Positions 59,576 through 64,000 of a stretch of DNA of 64,000 nucleotides are shown in pieces. A program made the position numbers and the translations under genes. The notes beneath the pieces are model-generated. The model was not told where the DNA came from. It saw nothing but the letters and a program-made list of their open reading frames with translations, and made no database searches. How positions within the stretch are numbered: the first letter of the stretch is position 1; each line of letters starts with the position of its first letter. Origin of the DNA: Xylophilus sp. GOD-11R (GTDB lineage Bacteria; Pseudomonadota; Gammaproteobacteria; Burkholderiales; Burkholderiaceae_C); assembly GCF_033546935.1 (NCBI RefSeq), contig NZ_CP137854.1:4774001-4838000 (forward strand), in the 5' to 3' direction.

Positions 59576-59591
59576 GGATCGTGTCTCGTTC

Positions 59592-60398
59592 TTATGGATG
59601 ACGGGGTCGCACCAGCCGACGCAGGCGCTCGCGGCCCCGCACCATCACCGTGTGCAGGTGGCTGTGCTGGCGCAGGTCGTGCAGCACCGGCGGCAGGGCC
59701 AGCGCCAGCAGCAGAGAGGCCAGCGGTACGACCCAGAAGAAGCCGACGTAATGGAAGCCCGCCGCGCCGAAGAGGCCGCCGCCGATGAAGGCCGACAGCA
59801 GGCCGCCGTACATGCGCATGCGGTTGCGGTCGGCGCGCACCTGTGCGGCCGGCGGCAGGTCTTGCCGGTTGCGATAGAAGAGCTTGCCGAGCTCGATGCC
59901 GAGGTCGGTGATGTTGCCGGTCATGTGGGTGCTGCGCACCCGGCCGCCGGATGCCTGGGTGCCGAGCGCGTTCTGCAAGCCCATGATGAAAGCCAGCAGC
60001 AGCACCGTCGGCGGCACCGCGAACGGGGTGTTCCAGTTGAGCGTGATGGCGCCCATCAGCCCGAAGGGCAGCAGGAGCGCGGCTTCCAGCAGCAGCGGCA
60101 GGGCGAAGGCGCTGCGCAGTCGGTGCTGGCGGGCCCAGGAAACCAGCAAGCCGGTGCAGGCCGCGCCGACCAGAAAGGACAGCAGGGCGCCAAGCGCGCT
60201 CAGCAGCATGGAGCCGCGCCCCAGCACCATGCTGTCGGCCACCTGCGACGCGAAGCCGGTCATGTGCGAGGTGTACATGCCCACCACCAGGATGCCGCCC
60301 GCGTTCACCGCGCCGGCGTTGAACGCCAGCACCAGTCCGAGCCACCGGGTGGTGGAGGCGCTGCGATGGCGGTCGGCGATGTGGAGCAGGCGTTGCAT
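59592..60398 (-). CDS. YoaK/DUF1275 family membrane protein
   Basis: A 268-residue membrane protein with about six helices. The signature motifs are AGAVNAGGILVVGMYTSHMTG and GLQNALGTQASGGRVRSTHMTGNITDLG. The function of the family is unknown. It lies between glcE (8 nt) and glcF (16 nt) on the same strand, so it is co-transcribed with them. The start MQRLLHIADRH at 60398 was chosen. Confidence 0.9.
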   Translation of the reverse strand: MQRLLHIADRHRSASTTRWLGLVLAFNAGAVNAGGILVVGMYTSHMTGFASQVADSMVLGRGSMLLSALGALLSFLVGAACTGLLVSWARQHRLRSAFALPLLLEAALLLPFGLMGAITLNWNTPFAVPPTVLLLAFIMGLQNALGTQASGGRVRSTHMTGNITDLGIELGKLFYRNRQDLPPAAQVRADRNRMRMYGGLLSAFIGGGLFGAAGFHYVGFFWVVPLASLLLALALPPVLHDLRQHSHLHTVMVRGRERLRRLVRPRHP

Positions 60399-60406
60399 GG
60401 CGTCGA

Positions 60407-61558
60407 TCAGGCTGCGGCGGCGTGCAGGCGGCCGCGATGGAAGATGCCGCCCGGATCGAAGCTGTGCTGGATGGCCTCCTGGATGCGCGCCAATGCGGGA
60501 GACAGTGGCGCGAACCGGTCCGGTGCGAGTGGATCGGCACACCGGAAGCGAACCGCGTGCCCGCCTGCGTCGGCGGCCGCCCGGCGCAGCGCGGCGGCGA
60601 GCGATGCGTCAGCGGCATCGGCCCGGTACCAGCGCTGGCCGCCGTGCCATTCCACGAGCGGCTCGCCTGCCGCCGCAACGCTGCCGGCGAGCACCGGCGT
60701 GGTCTGCGGCACCGACAGGCGCCAGAGGTCGTGGCCGGCGGCGCGCGCGGCGAACCAGTCCAGTCGATGGTCGCGGCAGGCCGACCAGTCGGCTGCCGCC
60801 TGCGCCCGGCCGGCCTCGTCGGCATCGCGTCGTGTACCGCCCAAGTGGGCGCAGGCCGATTGCACCGCCGCCACCGCACCGCGCAGCCTCAGGTGCAGCG
60901 CGCCGGAGGCCGGATCTGCCGGGTCTTGCAGCGCCCAGCGGCTGGCGTCGAGCGGCCAGGGCTGGCCACCCCAGCCGTGCAGCAGTTCCAGCGCCTCGTC
61001 CTGGTCGCAGTCGAAGTGCAGCGTGGCTTCGGCCGGCGCGATCGGCAGCACCTTCAGGCTGACGCGGGTGATGAGGCCGAGCGTACCGAGCGAGCCGGCG
61101 AGCAGGCGCGATACGTCGTAGCCGGCGACGTTCTTCATGACCTGGCCGCCGAAGTCGAGCAGTTCGGCCCGGCCGTTGAGCAGTTGCGCACCCAGCACGT
61201 AGTCGCGCACCGAACCCACCGCCGCCCGGGCCGGACCGCTCAGGCCGGCAGCCACCATGCCGCCCACCGTGGCGCCGACAGCGAAATGCGGTGGATCGAA
61301 CGGCAGACACTGGCCCTTCTCGGCCAGCACGGCCTGAAGCTCGGAGAGCGGCGTGCCGGCCATCGCCGTGACGACCAGCTCGCTCGGCTCGAAGTCGACG
61401 ATGCCCGTCAGCGGCCGTGTGTCCAATATTTCACCCTCGGCGGGCTGGCCGTAGAAGTCCTTGGTGCCGCCGCCCCGGATGGACAGGCGAGTGTGATCGG
61501 CGGCTGCGGCGCGTACGCGCTCTGTCAAAGAATCGAGGGCAGATGACATCTGCCACAT
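60407..61558 (-). CDS. glcE: Glycolate oxidase FAD-binding subunit GlcE
   Basis: A 383-residue FAD-binding (VAO/PCMH type) subunit. The nucleotide-binding segment is SIRGGGTKDFYG and the FAD loop AVGATVGGMVAAGLSGPARAAVGSVRDYVLG. An ATG three codons further in (MSSALDS, 61549) is an alternative start. glcD, the usual first gene, is not upstream: an SMP-30 gene is there instead. An AT-rich patch (61585-61605) before it may hold the promoter. Confidence 0.93.
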   Translation of the reverse strand: MWQMSSALDSLTERVRAAAADHTRLSIRGGGTKDFYGQPAEGEILDTRPLTGIVDFEPSELVVTAMAGTPLSELQAVLAEKGQCLPFDPPHFAVGATVGGMVAAGLSGPARAAVGSVRDYVLGAQLLNGRAELLDFGGQVMKNVAGYDVSRLLAGSLGTLGLITRVSLKVLPIAPAEATLHFDCDQDEALELLHGWGGQPWPLDASRWALQDPADPASGALHLRLRGAVAAVQSACAHLGGTRRDADEAGRAQAAADWSACRDHRLDWFAARAAGHDLWRLSVPQTTPVLAGSVAAAGEPLVEWHGGQRWYRADAADASLAAALRRAAADAGGHAVRFRCADPLAPDRFAPLSPALARIQEAIQHSFDPGGIFHRGRLHAAAA

Positions 61559-61639
61559 GTTACGGCGCAGGCCGAGAGCGGTGATTTGAAATTTATGGCG
61601 AGCTTGGCGTCATTTGGCGCAAGAACATGCGCGTAAACC

Positions 61640-62578
61640 CTAGCCGGCCGGGCCGGGATCGAAGAAGTTGACCGGCAGCCCCGGTACGTCGACCCGCGCC
61701 TTCAGCACCCGGCCAGACCACGGCATGCGCGCGATTTCGGCGTCGGAGCGCTTCTCGCGCCCGGTGGTGACGAAGAGCGTGCGCAGATCGTCGCCGCCGA
61801 AGCAGGGCATGGTCGGGCAGGCCGCCGGCAGCGCGATGCTGGTCTCGCCAACACCGTCGGCATCGATGCGCAGCAGGCGCGCGCCCTCGAACATGGCGCA
61901 GTGATAGCGGCCCTCGCTGTCCATGGCCGCGCCGTCGGGCCGGCCGCCGTAGCTGTCGGAGCCGACATCCTCGGCCGTCCAACCTTCGGGCTTGGGCGCG
62001 AACTGCCGGAACACGCGGTGATGGCGCAAGACTGCCGGGCCGGATTCGAAATCCCAGGCATGGATGCGGTGGCGCGGCGTGTCGGACCAGAAGGCGGTGC
62101 GGTCGTCAGGCGTCCAGAGCACGCCGTTGGCGGTGGTGGCGTTGCCGGCCTTGAGGCCGATCTCGACCTTGCCGCTGCGCATGTCGATGCACCACAGTTC
62201 CGCCGCCCGCTTGTCGCGCGGCTCGTACAGGGTGCCGGCCCAGAACCGGCCGAGGCTGTCGCACTTTCCGTCGTTGAAGCGGGTCGTGGCCGGATCGTGT
62301 GGGAACCGCGCCAGCAATGTCAGATCGCCGCCCCAGGTACGAGCGCGGTAGACACCGTCGCGCAGCGCGATGACCAGGCCACCGCCCCTGATCGGTGCAA
62401 TGCAGCCGGGCTCGGAAGGCATGTTCCAGCCTTCCTTGGAGCCGGTTTCAGGGTTACCGCGCAGCAGCCTGCGTGCGGGAATATCGACCCAGTAGAGCAG
62501 GCGCTCGGCGGGGTGCCAGAAAGGAGATTCGCCCAGGATCTCGGGCGTGTCGAAGGCGGGCGTCCAGGAGATTTGCAT
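61640..62578 (-). CDS. SMP-30/gluconolactonase family protein
   Basis: A 312-residue six-bladed propeller that hydrolyses sugar lactones. The metal ligands lie in LGESPFWHP (Glu), NDGKCDSLGRFWAGT (Asn, Asp) and TTANGVLWTPDDRTAFWSDT (Asn, Asp). The start MQISWTPAFDT at 62578 was chosen. It follows amt after a strong terminator, so it has its own promoter, and precedes glcE by 81 nt. Confidence 0.93.
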   Translation of the reverse strand: MQISWTPAFDTPEILGESPFWHPAERLLYWVDIPARRLLRGNPETGSKEGWNMPSEPGCIAPIRGGGLVIALRDGVYRARTWGGDLTLLARFPHDPATTRFNDGKCDSLGRFWAGTLYEPRDKRAAELWCIDMRSGKVEIGLKAGNATTANGVLWTPDDRTAFWSDTPRHRIHAWDFESGPAVLRHHRVFRQFAPKPEGWTAEDVGSDSYGGRPDGAAMDSEGRYHCAMFEGARLLRIDADGVGETSIALPAACPTMPCFGGDDLRTLFVTTGREKRSDAEIARMPWSGRVLKARVDVPGLPVNFFDPGPAG

Positions 62579-62626
62579 CGCACGACCATACGTCCTGGCA
62601 ACGCGCGCCGGCGTTTCAGGACGCAG

Positions 62627-62656
62627 AAAAAAAAGGGCCCGCGGTGAGGCGGGCCC
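62627..62656 (-). terminator. Rho-independent terminator of amt
   Basis: A perfect 8-bp stem GGGCCCGC / GCGGGCCC (62649-62656 with 62635-62642, 6-nt loop) is followed on the minus strand by eight T's (62627-62634). Confidence 0.92.
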
Positions 62657-62740
62657 AACATCCAAAGGAGACTCTCGCTACAAAGCAAGTTCGCAGCCCC
62701 GAGAACAATGCAAGCATCGTGCCCGGGTCTCCACGATGTC

Positions 62741-64000
62741 TTAGTGGTAGGCGGTTTCGCCGTGGGTCGTGATGTCCAGGCCTTCGCGCTCGGACTCTTC
62801 GCTGACGCGCAGGCCGATGGTCATGTCGACCAGCTTGTAGGCGATGAACGAAACCACGCCGGACCAGACGATGGTGAGGATCACGCCCTTGAGCTGCGTC
62901 CAGACCTGCGAACCGATCGAGTAGGCGTCGGCGGTGATGACCGTGGCGGTCGTCCAGTCGGCGACGAAGCCGGGGCCACCCAGGCTCGGAGCGTTGAACA
63001 CACCGGTCAGCACCGCACCCAGGATGCCGCAGACGCCGTGCACGCCGAACACGTCGAGCGTGTCGTCCGCGCCGAGCATGCGCTTCAGGCCGGTCACGCC
63101 CCACAGGCCGGCGAAGCCGGAGATGAGACCGATGACCAGGCCACCGCCGATGCCGACGTTGCCGGCGGCCGGGGTGATCGCCACCAGGCCGGCGACGGCG
63201 CCGGAAGCGGCACCCAGCATCGAGGCCTTGCCACGCAGCATGGACTCGCCGAGTGCCCAGGTCAGCACCGCACCGGCGGTCGCCAGCATGGTGTTGGCGA
63301 AGGCCAGAGCGGAGGTGCCGTTGGCTTCCAGGGCGGAGCCGGCGTTGAAGCCGAACCAGCCGACCCACAGCAGGGAGGCGCCGACCATGGTGAGCGTCAG
63401 GCTGTGAGGCGTCAGCGCCTCCTTGCCGAAGCCGATGCGCTTGCCCACGCAGTACGCACCGACCAGACCGGCGACGGCCGCGTTGATGTGCACCACGGTA
63501 CCGCCGGCGAAGTCCAGCGCGCCCCATTGCCACAGCAGACCGGCCTTGGCGTTCATCGCATCGACGACGTCGGCACCGGTGTAGGCGTCAGGCCCCATCC
63601 AGAACCAGACCATGTGGGCCATCGGGATGTAGCTGAAGGTGAACCACAGGACCATGAAGGCCAGCACGGCGGAGAACTTGATGCGCTCGGCGAACGAACC
63701 GACGATCAGTGCGCAGGTGATGCCGGCGAACGTGGCCTGGAAGCAGGCGAACACGATTTCCGGAATGACCACGCCCTTGCTGAAGGTCGCGCCGTTGGCG
63801 AAGGTGCCGGCGACGTTGTCCCAGATGCCCTTCATGAAGAAGCGATCGAAACCGCCGATGAAGGCATTGCCTTCGGTGAAAGCCAGGCTGTAGCCGTAGA
63901 TGAACCAGAGCACGACGATGAGCGAGAAGGTGACCAGCACCTGCATCAGCACCGACAGCATGTTCTTGCTGCGGACCAGGCCGCCGTAGAACAGCGCCAG
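62741..64000 (-). CDS. amt: Ammonium transporter (5' end beyond the window)
   Basis: At least 419 residues of an Amt/MEP/Rh channel. The fragment begins LALFYGGLVRSKNML, the usual second-helix segment, and continues to the window edge, so the N terminus is missing; an apparent Met start at 63961 is internal. The pore histidines are in AVHINAA-type and GVHGVCGILGAV segments. It ends DITTHGETAYH. A glnK gene would be expected upstream, outside the window. Confidence 0.96.
   Translation of the reverse strand: MALFYGGLVRSKNMLSVLMQVLVTFSLIVVLWFIYGYSLAFTEGNAFIGGFDRFFMKGIWDNVAGTFANGATFSKGVVIPEIVFACFQATFAGITCALIVGSFAERIKFSAVLAFMVLWFTFSYIPMAHMVWFWMGPDAYTGADVVDAMNAKAGLLWQWGALDFAGGTVVHINAAVAGLVGAYCVGKRIGFGKEALTPHSLTLTMVGASLLWVGWFGFNAGSALEANGTSALAFANTMLATAGAVLTWALGESMLRGKASMLGAASGAVAGLVAITPAAGNVGIGGGLVIGLISGFAGLWGVTGLKRMLGADDTLDVFGVHGVCGILGAVLTGVFNAPSLGGPGFVADWTTATVITADAYSIGSQVWTQLKGVILTIVWSGVVSFIAYKLVDMTIGLRVSEESEREGLDITTHGETAYH

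Noticed and set aside
63961..63961. Start of amt at this Met
   Set aside because: The frame continues to the window edge with LALFYGGLVRSKN, a conserved Amt segment, so the true start lies outside.

Overview
The window is dense, high-GC chromosomal DNA from a betaproteobacterium. It most likely belongs to Burkholderiales, family Comamonadaceae (Variovorax / Xylophilus / Xenophilus / Ramlibacter-like). The reasons are the str-S10 ribosomal gene order, a long Gly/Arg/Pro-rich tail on ribosomal protein S3, a Bug-type solute receptor, a PA2169-family small protein, and protein similarities recalled from that group. I saw no prophage, integrase, transposase, CRISPR array, tRNA or rRNA.

Layout. 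(1) 1-11.4 kb: a GNAT acetyltransferase and a peroxiredoxin, then on the minus strand the str cluster rpsL-rpsG-fusA-tuf-rpsJ. A strong terminator and a new promoter follow, then rplC-D-W-B, rpsS, rplV, rpsC, rplP, rpmC, rpsQ and a terminator. (2) 11.5-17.7 kb: D-Ala-D-Ala carboxypeptidase, an alpha/beta hydrolase coupled to a [2Fe-2S] ferredoxin, VanZ, HemJ, divergent hemB, and a CorA transporter. (3) 17.7-18.55 kb: five tandem ~170-bp repeats. (4) 18.6-23.2 kb: dienelactone hydrolase and an MCE (Mla/Pqi-type) lipid transport operon. (5) 23.36-25.4 kb: a probable structured small RNA with a perfect terminator, then a pabB-pabC fusion. (6) 25.4-34.1 kb: mreBCD-mrdA, with repeat elements in its gaps, divergent from gatCAB. 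(7) 34.2-44.1 kb: a Fur-boxed PepSY membrane gene pair, pyrE/xth, a membrane-anchored GH19-like protein, a GntR regulator, AmpG, a two-component system with a CpxR-like box, and an O-antigen ligase homologue. (8) 44.1-48.2 kb: a Zn-ribbon protein with ilvE, a Fur-boxed DUF4198 protein, and radA. (9) 48.3-57.3 kb: an orphan gene, a Bug receptor, a hydrolase, a nucleoside-recognition membrane protein, a PA2169-family protein, a divergent SHMT-like PLP enzyme with a structured leader, alr and lplT. (10) 57.4-64 kb: a ProQ-family RNA chaperone, a glycolate oxidase locus (glcE-yoaK-glcF), an SMP-30 lactonase, and a 5'-truncated amt.

Most genes are housekeeping. The most unusual content is non-coding. 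A dispersed repeat family sits 4-7 nt after the stop codon of five separate genes (fusA, corA, mlaE-like, mreD, mreB), always on the coding strand, and is tandemly amplified at two of them. There are two candidate small RNAs, upstream of pabBC and upstream of hemJ. A long hairpin leader precedes the SHMT-like gene. All readings are by eye; no alignment, folding or database search was run.
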